DNA from: Terrisporobacter othiniensis | GTDB taxonomy: Bacteria; Bacillota; Clostridia; Peptostreptococcales; Peptostreptococcaceae | Length of the DNA: 51,667 bases | Reading direction: 5' to 3' | Assembly (NCBI RefSeq): GCF_000808015.1 | Contig: NZ_JWHR01000018.1 | Location: 1-51,667, forward strand | Notes under the pieces: generated by a model | What the model was told of the DNA's origin: nothing | The model's input: the letters and a program-made list of their open reading frames with translations, nothing else | Database searches by the model: none | Part shown: positions 16,187 through 24,180 of the stretch, piece after piece | How positions within the stretch are numbered: the stretch's first letter is position 1 | How the letters are laid out: each line of letters opens with the position of its first letter | Translations under genes and position numbers: made by a program

Positions 16187-17341
16187 ATGGAAAAAGTAAT
16201 TTATAAAGAAAGAAAAAATACTAATTGTGAGAAATGGGATGGATTAAAGAAAAAATTTGGACAAGATGATTTATTACCTCTTTGGGTAGCCGATATGGAT
16301 TTTCAAGCAGCTAAATGTATTCAAGATGCTTTAAAGGAATATGTAAATCAAGGGACTTATGGGTATTATAATGTACCTGATTCTTATTTAGATACATTTA
16401 TAAATTGGCAAAAAAATAACCATAATGTTAAGCTAGATAAGAAGTGGATTCGTTATGCCCCAAGTGTAGTTACATCAATAAATTGGATTATACAAATCTT
16501 ATCCAAGATAAATGATAGTATTTTAGTTTTAACGCCAGTATATTATCCATTTTTTAATGCTATAGAAAATAACAATAGAAAGCTAGTTAAAAGTGAATTG
16601 ATTTATAATAATGGAAAGTATAAAATAGACTATATTGATTTTGAAAATAAGATAAAAAATAATAATGTAAAACTATTCATATTGTGCTCACCACACAATC
16701 CTGTAGGACGAGTGTGGAAAAAAGAAGAATTAAAACAAGTTTTAAAAATATGCAAAGAGTATGAAGTTAAAGTAATTGCTGATGAAATACACCAAGATAT
16801 AATAATAGGAGAAAATAAGCAACACTCCATAATTAAATTTGACGATTATAATGATATGATAGTTACTTTAACATCAGGAACTAAAACATTTAATTTAGCA
16901 TCTCTTCAAAATTCTTTTGTTATTATACCTGACGATAAAATAAGACAATGCTTTGACGAATATGTAAAGAAAATGGATATAGTAGAAGGAAATGCATTTG
17001 CATATGAACAAGCATATGCAAACGGAAGATTATGGCTGAATGAAGTGTTAAAAATAATAACTTCAAATTATAAATTATTAAAGTCAGAATTAAGTGAGAG
17101 ACTTCCAAAATCAATAGTATCTCCTTTGGAGGGGACATATTTAGCATGGATTAATTTAGATCATTATCTAAATGATGAAAATTACATTGATTTTATTCAA
17201 GGAAAATGTAAGCTGGCAGTAGATTATGGTAGTTGGTTTGGTGGAGATAAATATAATAAATTTATAAGAATTAATTTAGCTACAAGTAAAGAAAATATAA
17301 TAAAAGCTGTAGAGCAACTTGAATATTTAAAAAGTGAGTAA
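16187..17341 (+). CDS. MalY/PatB-type pyridoxal-phosphate C-S beta-lyase
   Basis: The 384-residue fold-type I PLP enzyme resembles MalY/PatB cystathionine beta-lyases, which cleave C-S bonds in cystathionine, cystine or cysteine conjugates to a thiol, pyruvate and ammonia. Markers are PLWVADMDF (31-39), GTYGYYNVP, APSVVTSINWII, CSPHNPVGRVW (167-177), ADEIHQDI (199-206) and the PLP lysine Lys233 in SGTKTFNLA. The C-terminal domain keeps the substrate-carboxylate Arg in FIRINLATS. It starts eight bases after the acetyltransferase stop with GGAG before the ATG. It is the last gene of the operon, before a terminator. A dedicated aminotransferase role is less likely given the lyase-type motifs. 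Confidence 0.9.
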   Translation: MEKVIYKERKNTNCEKWDGLKKKFGQDDLLPLWVADMDFQAAKCIQDALKEYVNQGTYGYYNVPDSYLDTFINWQKNNHNVKLDKKWIRYAPSVVTSINWIIQILSKINDSILVLTPVYYPFFNAIENNNRKLVKSELIYNNGKYKIDYIDFENKIKNNNVKLFILCSPHNPVGRVWKKEELKQVLKICKEYEVKVIADEIHQDIIIGENKQHSIIKFDDYNDMIVTLTSGTKTFNLASLQNSFVIIPDDKIRQCFDEYVKKMDIVEGNAFAYEQAYANGRLWLNEVLKIITSNYKLLKSELSERLPKSIVSPLEGTYLAWINLDHYLNDENYIDFIQGKCKLAVDYGSWFGGDKYNKFIRINLATSKENIIKAVEQLEYLKSE

Positions 17342-17348
17342 TTATAAG

Positions 17349-17399
17349 AAAGAGCTATTTCTAAATGATTTTTGAATCAGGAGAGGAATAGCTCTTTTT
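17349..17399 (+). terminator. Terminator of the ABC/GNAT/lyase operon
   Basis: AAAGAGCTATT (17349-17359) pairs with AATAGCTCTTT (17387-17397), with a T-run. Confidence 0.85.
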
Positions 17400-17506
17400 G
17401 AAAAACTAAATAATAATATAATCTTTAAAGTATTAAAAGAATGAATTATATAAATTTATTAGTAAAATATTGGTATAGAATTAAGGATTTAATTGGAGGG
17501 GAATAA

Positions 17507-17879
17507 GTGAAAATATTTAAAAATAAAAAGTTAAACCTTTGTTATATTGTATTAATACTAATGTTAATACTCATGGGAAATAGCAATAATTAATTGTAGC
17601 AATGAAACTCAAGAGTTTAGTATAAAAATAAAGTCTCCTTCTTTAATAAAAAATCATATAAACAAGGATTATGTTGCTTTGAAAAAGAAGGTGGAAATTT
17701 ATCCTAAGGAAGGGCAAAATGTATATATAAATGAAGATTTTGACTTTGATTTTAAAGATAATAATGCAGGTTATAGCATTCAGGCTTTTGAGTATGTTTT
17801 ATTTGACGATGATGAAAATGTTGTTTTTAAGGGAACTGTAGATGATTATTTTGTAGATGAGATGTACTTGGACTATTAG
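17507..17879 (+). pseudogene. Frame-shifted small lipoprotein
   Basis: GGAGGGG (17495-17501) precedes a GTG at 17507 that opens KIFKNKKLNLCYIVLILMLI then LMGNSNN and stops at the TAA near 17592. In the next frame the reading resumes with AIINCSNETQEFSIKIKSPS and runs through VEIYPKEGQNVYINEDFDFD to the stop at 17879. Joined, the two halves form a lipoprotein with a signal helix, a lipobox-like IINC and a ~90-residue acidic extracellular domain. A one-base frameshift at about 17580-17592 breaks it. I do not recognise the family of the mature domain. It could be a sequencing error. Confidence 0.6.
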
Positions 17880-17923
17880 ATTTTAGGTGGATGATGAAAG
17901 TTAGTGAAGTAGATAGTTTGATA

Positions 17924-17968
17924 AATAGAAGTCCTTTCCCTTTAACGAGTGGAAGGACTTCTATTTTT
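17924..17968. terminator. Bidirectional terminator between convergent genes
   Basis: AATAGAAGTCCTT (17924-17936) pairs with AAGGACTTCTATT (17953-17965), with Ts on the plus strand. The next gene lies on the minus strand. Confidence 0.85.
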
Positions 17969-18008
17969 AGTGTTTATTTTATATATGGTTAAACTTGAAT
18001 TTTGTTTA

Positions 18009-18476
18009 TTATAATATATAATCTCTCACATAACCATAAGGTTCATAGTTATCAAACATGGCAATATCAGAATCAAACTTCACATAAATAGGTGTATTAA
18101 GAAGATAATCATATTCATCAAGTAAAGCTCTATCCCCATAAAAAACAGCATTAAGAGCTAATTTCATATGATATTTAAAAGCTGCATATTTCATAGAAGC
18201 ATCTAAAAAATTACCATCCCCAACATATGCATAAAAAATTAAAATAAAAGAGTTATAACCATATCTTTTCCACTTTCCAAGAAGTTCATCTCTAAGATTT
18301 TCATCTATGGCAGAATAATTGTATTCCTCTCCTATATCTAAAAATAACATTCCAGTTTCATCTGAGTGAGTTAATGTGTATTTTCTCTCTTCTACGGGTC
18401 CAGTTTCAGTCATGGGTTCATAGAAGGTAGTCTCAAGCATGTTTGAATCAAAGTTCATAAGATAACCTACTTTCAA
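18009..18476 (-). CDS. Staygreen (SGR) family protein, bacterial Mg-dechelatase homologue
   Basis: The 155-residue soluble protein matches the Staygreen fold that in plants removes Mg from chlorophyll a. Shared landmarks in order are KYTLTHSDETG (32-42), DELLGKWKRYG, a glycine-rich strand GDGNFLDAS, AVFYGDRALLDEYDYLL, PIYVKFDSDI and the final FDNYEPYGYVRD, corresponding to the plant YTLTHSD, hydrophobic F-HGD-LL-x-x-YPEL, VYFHSN and ECWGPL blocks. Plant proteins have a transit peptide and Cys-rich tail, both absent here. Bacterial homologues occur in non-photosynthetic species. The host shows no chlorophyll gene here, so the natural substrate (perhaps another Mg or metal tetrapyrrole) is unknown. 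It is divergent from the next gene. Confidence 0.8.
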   Translation of the reverse strand: MKVGYLMNFDSNMLETTFYEPMTETGPVEERKYTLTHSDETGMLFLDIGEEYNYSAIDENLRDELLGKWKRYGYNSFILIFYAYVGDGNFLDASMKYAAFKYHMKLALNAVFYGDRALLDEYDYLLNTPIYVKFDSDIAMFDNYEPYGYVRDYIL

Positions 18477-18638
18477 AAGTTTGTGTTAATTTATAATATA
18501 GGAAGAGGGTAGGATTTGTTACTATGGAGAGATAAAGGGTTTGAAATCCTATATAATATAACTATAAAGATAAAAACTAAATAAAAAATTTATAAAGATG
18601 GGAATATTTTACCAAATACAATCAAATTAGGGGGAATC

Positions 18639-19682
18639 ATGGAATATAATATAATAGGTCAAACAGTTTTACATAAAGCATTTGGAAAAGGCGAAATTTG
18701 TGATTTTACAAACAACATAATAAAAATATCCTTCCAAACAGGAGAAAAAGATTTTGTTTTTCCTGATGCATTTGAATTATATCTAAAAGCAGCAGATGAA
18801 AACTTTCATAAATATGTAAAAACTTTAATAAAAGAGAAAAAGATACAAGAAGAAAATGAAAAAGCAGAAAAACAACGTATAGAAAGAGAAAATGCTTTAA
18901 TTAATTCTAAAACTAATAAAAAATCAGTAAGAAAAAAGAAAAAGGAGATTCCACGTGAAAATATAGCATTTAAATGCAACTTTTGTGATGGAGGAAAATC
19001 AGACGAACAAGTTGGATATACTAGTGTCTGTAGTGATGATGTAATTTACAACAACATAGTAATAGAAAATAAAACTTGGTGTAAATCTCCAGAATGCCCT
19101 TGTTTTCAGTATCATAATAATGAGATAACTAGAAAAGAATTAGACTCATATTGCAATGATGGAGGTTTTGTATGTTATGAAAGTCAGATGCTAAGAGAGT
19201 GGAGGGCTTATGCTGGTATTGTACAAAGAGGGGAGAGAAAAGGTGAGCCTATGAAATTAAATAAAGTACAACGAAACAGTTTATGTGTACTAACTACACG
19301 AAATCCACAAATGGTCGAAAGTGAGCGATACATATTTGCAGTATTTTTAGTAGATGAAACATATAGTGGAGATAAAAGTGAAGAAGGATATGTTGGGACT
19401 AGATCCAAGTATAAAATTAAACTTTCACCTGAAGAAGGTAAAAGTATGTTATTTTGGAAGTATCATAAAAATAGTAATAGTCCTAAAAAAACTGCATGGA
19501 GCTCTGGGCTTCATAGATATTTTGAAGATGAAATGGCAGCACAAATTCTAATAGATATTGTAAATATAAAAAAAGGTACAAAAGATGAAGTTTTAGCTAC
19601 TGAGTTTTTGAGATATTTTTGTAAAATAAATGAAATTGATATTAATAAAGTGAAAAATCCTAGTGGTGCTTTAACATTATAA
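18639..19682 (+). CDS. Hypothetical protein with Tudor-like N-terminus and cysteine cluster
   Basis: The product is 347 residues. The first ~50 (GQTVLHKAFGKGEICDFTNN, then IIKISFQTGEKDFVFPDAFE) form a small beta-barrel like the Tudor-type tail of PcrA helicase (V-x-H-x-x-F-G-x-G-x-I). A charged, coiled-coil Lys/Glu-rich linker (52-106) follows. Residues 113-179 hold eight cysteines (113, 116, 131, 148, 153, 155, 172, 179), including CNFC and CKSPECPC, probably a zinc or iron-sulfur site. The C-terminal half (NSLCVLTTRNPQMVESERYI, then FAVFLVDE) is a mixed beta region without a family I can name. The architecture suggests nucleic-acid or polymerase contact, which is inference. GGGGGA precedes the ATG. 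Confidence 0.6.
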   Translation: MEYNIIGQTVLHKAFGKGEICDFTNNIIKISFQTGEKDFVFPDAFELYLKAADENFHKYVKTLIKEKKIQEENEKAEKQRIERENALINSKTNKKSVRKKKKEIPRENIAFKCNFCDGGKSDEQVGYTSVCSDDVIYNNIVIENKTWCKSPECPCFQYHNNEITRKELDSYCNDGGFVCYESQMLREWRAYAGIVQRGERKGEPMKLNKVQRNSLCVLTTRNPQMVESERYIFAVFLVDETYSGDKSEEGYVGTRSKYKIKLSPEEGKSMLFWKYHKNSNSPKKTAWSSGLHRYFEDEMAAQILIDIVNIKKGTKDEVLATEFLRYFCKINEIDINKVKNPSGALTL

Positions 19683-19776
19683 ATTTTTAGATAATAGGAT
19701 AAGAGGATTTTGAGAACAATAAGCGAATTATATATATGAAATATAATCCACTGAAAATATAAACACACAAAAAAAT

Positions 19777-19834
19777 AAGACCATGAAGGTACTGTAATAG
19801 CAACTGAAGCTATAAGGACTTTCATGGTCTTTTC
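19777..19834 (+). terminator. Terminator after the cysteine-cluster gene
   Basis: AAGACCATGAAGGT (19777-19790) pairs with ACTTTCATGGTCTT (19818-19831) with one mismatch, then TTTCC. Confidence 0.75.
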
Positions 19835-19924
19835 CCCTTTAAGGATAATTTAAGCTTGCTATGTTTAAATATACTTAAAGAATTATATTTACAGAACAAG
19901 AATACAATTTGAGGAGGAACAAGA

Positions 19925-20839
19925 ATGAAACAGGAACTAATCCCCGCATACAAAGATATGGAAGAACAGATTAAAAGAATAGCTAAAAATAAGCAAAAGA
20001 AATCTGAACCAATATGTATAAGTGGAAAGCCAATGTATCTACCTCTGAAAGGACATAAGATAGAAGTTACTTATTATAAAGCCAAGAAAAGAAATGCACC
20101 AATTATATTTGGTACTTATGGCGGTGAATTTATTATGGATGATTATTCATATGATAATTTATTTTGGGAGATGATTTCTCATGAATTTGAATGCAATGTA
20201 GTTTCTATATCATATAAAAATTTTAGAAAAAGTAAGTTTCCATGTGCCATAAATAATGTATATGACGTGATTTGTTACTTTATGGATAACGCATCACAGC
20301 TTGATTTTGACAAGAATAAAGTAATAATATTTGGAAGCGGTATAGGTGCAAATTTTGCCACATCAGCAGCTTTGTTAGATAGAACAAATAATACTAATTA
20401 CATAAAAACACAAATATTGAACTATCCATATTTAGATTTGAGTACAAACTTAAATAAACAAGTATGTGATAAGTTTATATCTCCAGATAAATATGTCAAT
20501 GACGTAGCTGAATTAAAAAATCCATTTGTATCACCTATTTTCGCATCGAAAGAAGCTTTGCAAGGGATGCCCAAGACTATTATGATTTGTGGAGAAGAAG
20601 ATTCTTTGCGCTTGGAGTATGAGAAGTATGCTAAAATGCTACGAAATAGTGGAACAGAGGTATATTATCAAAATTATAGTGAAATGGAGTATGGCTTTGT
20701 AGAACTTTATTTCTTGCTAAAATATATGCCGCTTAAATCTCAAACTTTGTCTAATAAGATGAAAGAACATTTTATTAGTGGACAATTATATCAATCTGTT
20801 ATGTCAGCAATTGAGTTTATTAAAAAACATTGCTTCTAG
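19925..20839 (+). CDS. Alpha/beta-hydrolase fold protein, probably catalytically inactive
   Basis: The 304-residue protein follows the hormone-sensitive-lipase/carboxylesterase fold: an oxyanion strand IIFGTYGGEF (60-69), the nucleophile elbow VIIFGSGIGANFAT (133-146), the acid strand TIMICGEEDSLRLEYEKYAK and the last-loop MEYGFVEL (254-261). All expected catalytic positions but one are changed: HGGG is YGGE (65-68), the GDSAGG elbow is GSGIGA so the Ser is Gly139, and the HGF His is Tyr256; Asp226 remains. It is therefore likely a non-enzymatic binding or scaffold protein, or it uses another residue. GGAGG precedes the ATG. Cytosolic, no signal. It is a single gene ending at the shared hairpin with the convergent secreted-protein gene. 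Confidence 0.8.
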   Translation: MKQELIPAYKDMEEQIKRIAKNKQKKSEPICISGKPMYLPLKGHKIEVTYYKAKKRNAPIIFGTYGGEFIMDDYSYDNLFWEMISHEFECNVVSISYKNFRKSKFPCAINNVYDVICYFMDNASQLDFDKNKVIIFGSGIGANFATSAALLDRTNNTNYIKTQILNYPYLDLSTNLNKQVCDKFISPDKYVNDVAELKNPFVSPIFASKEALQGMPKTIMICGEEDSLRLEYEKYAKMLRNSGTEVYYQNYSEMEYGFVELYFLLKYMPLKSQTLSNKMKEHFISGQLYQSVMSAIEFIKKHCF

Positions 20840-20871
20840 CTGAACTTTCATAATAGAACCTTTACAAATAC

Positions 20872-20906
20872 CAAGGGTGTATCAATTTAATTTTGATACA
20901 CCCTTG
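20872..20906. terminator. Terminator, copy 2 of the GGGTGTATCA hairpin
   Basis: CAAGGGTGTATCAA (20872-20885) pairs with TTGATACACCCTTG (20893-20906), followed by AATTTTAAT. It serves the convergent genes on both sides. Confidence 0.85.
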
Positions 20907-20910
20907 AATT

Positions 20911-21345
20911 TTAATAATTTAAACCAAGTTGTGAGTCAGGTGTTGAATTTGCTTTAAAAGGTATAGTTTCAATTTGGTTTTGTAGTGGTTTCATTCTATC
21001 TTCTTCGTCCCAGCTAAACCAAATAGTTCTAGTCTCACCCGTAGAACCTAAATGAGATAATTCTGGGATTTTCAATAATATCTCTTCTTTTGGCTTAATA
21101 ATAAAATTATTAAAATGATGGGATGAATCAGTTTTGTTTATATAAAAACTGTATGTCACATCCAATTCTTTGTCTGTATTATTAGTAACTCTAAGTACGG
21201 GATAGCCATATTCATTTGTTAATGTTTCATTATTTTCTAGTTTAATATGATTTGAGGTGAAGTCAAAAGTTTCACCAAATGAGTTATTTGAAAGTATAAT
21301 TACAAAAAAGAATAAGCTAAGTAGTAAAAATTTCACTTTTTTCAA
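20911..21345 (-). CDS. Hypothetical secreted protein
   Basis: The start is a TTG at 21343-21345 with AAGGAGG eight bases before it. The 144-residue product has a clear Sec signal (KKVKFLLLSLFFFVIILSNN, cleavage near SFGE). The mature part is a beta-rich, immunoglobulin-like domain (VLRVTNNTDKELDVTYSFYI, then FNNFIIKPKEEILLKI) of a kind common in small extracytoplasmic proteins. No lipobox or sorting signal is present. The family is not recognised. It is a monocistronic gene convergent with the hydrolase-fold gene. Confidence 0.65.
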   Translation of the reverse strand: MKKVKFLLLSLFFFVIILSNNSFGETFDFTSNHIKLENNETLTNEYGYPVLRVTNNTDKELDVTYSFYINKTDSSHHFNNFIIKPKEEILLKIPELSHLGSTGETRTIWFSWDEEDRMKPLQNQIETIPFKANSTPDSQLGLNY

Positions 21346-21573
21346 TTGAAAAACCTCCTTTAGGATATAGTATTTACTATTAAATAAAAGAAATTCAAAA
21401 TCATATAAAAAAATGGAATTTTCAAACTTATTAATTAAAGAAGAAAATTAAAAGGTAAAAGTAAGTAAAAAATAGTAAAAATAAGTAAATATTATTGTAA
21501 ATATTATTGATGGTATGTTACTATGAAAGAAACATCAACGTTTAACATAAATAGGGAGGAAATAAAATTAATA

Positions 21574-21954
21574 ATGAAAACGAAAGAAAAATGTCCTTTG
21601 AACATATTCAAGCTATTTATGATATAGTAAAAAAGTTAAAGAAATGGTGTATGATTACAAAAATATACGAGAAATAGTACAAGAAGATGATTTCTTCAGA
21701 TTGGAAAATACTTCATCCAATGATTGTCATCTGTTTGAGTATACAAAAGAAGACCAAGCTTTATTATTTGTATTCTTACCTCAAATAAAAATTGGACATA
21801 GACCAGTTAGAGTTAAACTTAGAAACTTTGATGAAAAAGCAATCTATGAATATAAGCTAAATGATGAAGTAATAAGTAAGGAGCTTATTTAATGAATCAT
21901 GGAACAAATCTACATTTAAGAGGAGACTATGCAAGCGAGATAATATGTTTTTAG
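21574..21954 (+). pseudogene. GH36 alpha-galactosidase C-terminal remnant
   Basis: After a frame reading KMSFEHIQAIYDIVKKLKK, the frame changes near 21640 into MVYDYKNIREIVQEDDFFRL, then EDQALLFVFLPQIKIGHRPV and RVKLRNFDEKAIYEYKLNDE, then changes again near 21885 into LMNHGTNLHLRGDYASEIIC. This order (the G/E-D-F-F/Y-R-L stop strand, the all-beta C-terminal domain and the final LRGDYAS) is that of the GH36 alpha-galactosidase tail. The catalytic barrel, about 500 residues, is missing. At least two frameshifts and a large deletion make it dead. It lies directly upstream of the LacI-type regulator. Confidence 0.75.
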
Positions 21955-21967
21955 AGGAGGTAAAAGA

Positions 21968-23002
21968 GTGGCAACACTAAAAGAAATTGCCAACAGTGTT
22001 GGTGTATCTGTGGGGACTGTATCTAGAGTTTTAAATCACGATAGTAGCATAAGTGTGTCTGATGAAACTAAAATAAAAATATTTGATACAGCAGAAGAAT
22101 TACAATACAAAACTTTAAAACAAAGAAAAAATATAAATAATGTTAATATAAATAAACTAAGAGTGGGTATCGTTGAGATGTATAATCACAGCGAGCAATT
22201 ACAAGATCCATATTACTTACTTTTAAGGAGTGTGGTAGATAAAGAGTGTTTTGATAATGAAATAGAAGTTGTTAATATATATAAATCAGAAAATGGATAT
22301 AAGTTTATTGGTAATGAAGAATTAAATGGAGTTATAGCCATAGGAAAGTTTAGTAAAAAAGAAGTAAAAATGTTAAGTGAAATAAGTGATAATATTGTCT
22401 ATTTAGACTCTTCACCAGATGAACAAAAGTTTGATTCAGTAAATGTAAACTTTAAACTAGGAACAAATAAAGCTTTAGACTACTTATTAGAACTTGGTCA
22501 CAGGGAGATAGGATACATAGGAAGTTATAAAACTCTAGACGACTTTAAAGAAAAAACCATGGATAATAGACTTAAAAATTATACAGAGTATATGAAAAGT
22601 AAGGATTTATATAAAGAAGAAAATGTTCTAGATACAAAGGAAATGACTACAATAGCTGGATACGAAGCAATAAAAGATTTTATAAATAGTTCTAAAAAAA
22701 TGCCAACAGCTTTCTTTGTAGGTACAGACACAATTGCAACAGGTGTGTTAAAAGCTTTGTATGAAAATAATATTAAAGTACCAGAGGATGTCAGTATAAT
22801 AGGATTTAATGACTTAATAGCATCTCAATATACCATACCACCTCTTACTACGGTTAGAGTTCATATTGAACACTTGGCCAGTGCATCAGTAGATCTTATA
22901 TTAGAGAAAATTAATAAAAGTAGATCTTACTGCAAAAAGGTTATAATACCAAGTGAACTTGTAATAAGACAAAGTACTATGGAATTAAAAAATAACAATT
23001 AA
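21968..23002 (+). CDS. LacI/GalR-family transcriptional regulator
   Basis: The GTG start at 21968 has AGGAGG at 21955-21960. The 344-residue protein begins with a LacI-type helix-turn-helix and hinge (ATLKEIANSVGVSVGTVSRV, then LNHDSSISVSDETKIKIFDT; residues 1-60). The periplasmic-binding-like sensor follows, with LGTNKALDYLLELGHREIGY, PTAFFVGTDTIATGVLKALY, and the closing SIIGFNDLIASQYTIPPLTT. It is probably a repressor of the flanking galactoside/galactose genes with galactose or a phosphorylated sugar as inducer. AGTAAA/TTTACT repeats near 23138 and 23437 are candidate operators. A perfect terminator follows. Family certain; target inferred from context. Confidence 0.92.
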   Translation: MATLKEIANSVGVSVGTVSRVLNHDSSISVSDETKIKIFDTAEELQYKTLKQRKNINNVNINKLRVGIVEMYNHSEQLQDPYYLLLRSVVDKECFDNEIEVVNIYKSENGYKFIGNEELNGVIAIGKFSKKEVKMLSEISDNIVYLDSSPDEQKFDSVNVNFKLGTNKALDYLLELGHREIGYIGSYKTLDDFKEKTMDNRLKNYTEYMKSKDLYKEENVLDTKEMTTIAGYEAIKDFINSSKKMPTAFFVGTDTIATGVLKALYENNIKVPEDVSIIGFNDLIASQYTIPPLTTVRVHIEHLASASVDLILEKINKSRSYCKKVIIPSELVIRQSTMELKNNN

Positions 23003-23015
23003 ATAATAGAATACT

Positions 23016-23049
23016 AAAAAGATTACAATCTTAAGATTGTAATCTTTTT
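23016..23049 (+). terminator. Perfect-palindrome terminator after the LacI-type gene
   Basis: AAAAAGATTACAATCTT is followed at once by its complement AAGATTGTAATCTTTTT, then further Ts to 23051. Confidence 0.9.
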
Positions 23050-23137
23050 TTGATTAAATTTCTTAGAAAAAAACAAGTAAAAAGACTGGTGAAAATGGTT
23101 AGAAAACTTTTTAGTGAAAATATTGAATAAAAAATAT

Positions 23138-23151
23138 AGTAAAAGTTTACT
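23138..23151. promoter_or_regulatory. Candidate LacI/GalR operator 1
   Basis: AGTAAAAGTTTACT: AGTAAA and TTTACT are complementary half-sites with two bases between, the LacI-family pattern. It lies between the regulator gene and the permease remnant. Confidence 0.45.
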
Positions 23152-23208
23152 GGAAATGTTATAAAAGGATATGAATTACTTACACTTTATGTAGAAATAA
23201 CCTTCATA

Positions 23209-23376
23209 TGGTTTAGCGGAAATAGGTGGATTAATGTTATTAATATTTGGTTTTATAGCACCTACAAACCCAGTACTTATAGCGGCTGCTGGTATAAGGT
23301 TCGGGAATGTTACTTGGAGCTAAAACAGTTATGCTTGTAGATGTTGTTGACTACGGACTATACAAACCTTATTAGA
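23209..23376 (+). pseudogene. GPH-family sugar:cation symporter remnant
   Basis: The fragment reads GLAEIGGLMLLIFGFIAPTN, PVLIAAAGIRF, then after a frame change near 23302 GMLLGAKTVMLVDVVDYGLY followed by K-P-Y and a stop. The A-D/V-x-V-D-Y-G-x-Y/W-K block is the conserved cytoplasmic end of helix motifs in melibiose/lactose-type GPH transporters. Only about 55 of some 450 residues remain, so transport is lost. It lay between the regulator and the beta-galactosidase, as expected for a galactoside uptake gene. Confidence 0.65.
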
Positions 23377-23436
23377 TATGTAAAAGTTAGGTTTTTATCT
23401 ATATTAAATAGATAGAATAAAAATCTAGTAAAAAAA

Positions 23437-23461
23437 AGTAAAAAAATATAAAACTTTTACT
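23437..23461. promoter_or_regulatory. Candidate LacI/GalR operator 2, upstream of the gal promoter
   Basis: AGTAAAA (23437-23443) and TTTTACT (23455-23461) are exact complements 11 bases apart, ending eight bases before the predicted -35. A regulator dimer or tetramer could bind here. Confidence 0.4.
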
Positions 23462-23468
23462 AAAACTA

Positions 23469-23497
23469 TTTACAAAGAAAACCATATTTAATATTAT
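23469..23497 (+). promoter_or_regulatory. Predicted promoter of the GH42-remnant/gal operon
   Basis: TTTACA (23469-23474) and TATTAT (23492-23497) with 17 bases between. With the GH42 gene broken, it would now drive galK-galE-galT and possibly galM through a long untranslated leader. Confidence 0.55.
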
Positions 23498-23529
23498 AAA
23501 GTTAGGATGAACATTATAGGAGGAGTAAT

Positions 23530-24128
23530 ATGTACTTAGGAGTAGATTATTTGATAGAATAATAGAAAAAGTTAAAGAAAAAATCTAAAAGTTATATTTG
23601 GAATACCAACATCAACAATGTCAGTTTTTAATGTACTTCAGATATAGAGGAGCAACTAAGGGAGCAGAACCATTCTTTGAAAACAATGTGAATATAGATG
23701 TAATACAATCATATGCATCTTTTGATGAGTACCAAGTACTATTACTTCCAGTAATGATAGTTTATAAGAAGGAGGTTCAAGAAAAAATAAGAGAATTCGT
23801 TAAGGCAGGAAAAACTGTATTACTAAGATTTATAAATAGTGTAAAAGATTACTACAACAATTTAACTTTAAATGAGTTTAACCCAATCAACTTTACAGAC
23901 TTTGTGGGAGCTTATGTGGGATGTGGTGCAGACGACAACATAGTGAATAAGTTAGAGTATAAAATCCTAGTAGAAAACAATATAAAAACTATAAAATCAT
24001 AAAAGGATGTAGAAATAGTTAAAAATTCTGTTAGTGGAAAAATAAAATACTTTGTAATGAATCATACAGACAAAACTCAAGAATTAAAAAATACAATAGT
24101 AAAGCCTTACGAAGTTTTAATAGTTTAA
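23530..24128 (+). pseudogene. GH42 beta-galactosidase remnant lacking the catalytic core
   Basis: AGGAG precedes ATG at 23530, which opens MYLGVDY, the GH42 N-terminus, but jumps directly to a later segment (FDRIIEKVKEKN-LKVIFGIPTST, with a one-base loss). It then jumps again to the trimerisation domain: GAEPFFENNVNIDVIQSYAS, YQVLLLPVMIVYKKEVQEKI, REFVKAGKTVLLRFINSVKD, and after an in-frame stop (24001) the last domain KIKYFVMNHTDKTQELKNTI. The barrel regions with the two catalytic Glu are gone. The gene is dead by two large deletions, a frameshift and a stop. It is the first cistron ahead of galK. Confidence 0.8.
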
Positions 24129-24180
24129 AATATATTAAAATTATTGTGGTTGAAAAAATATAAATGTAGGGAGAGACAAA

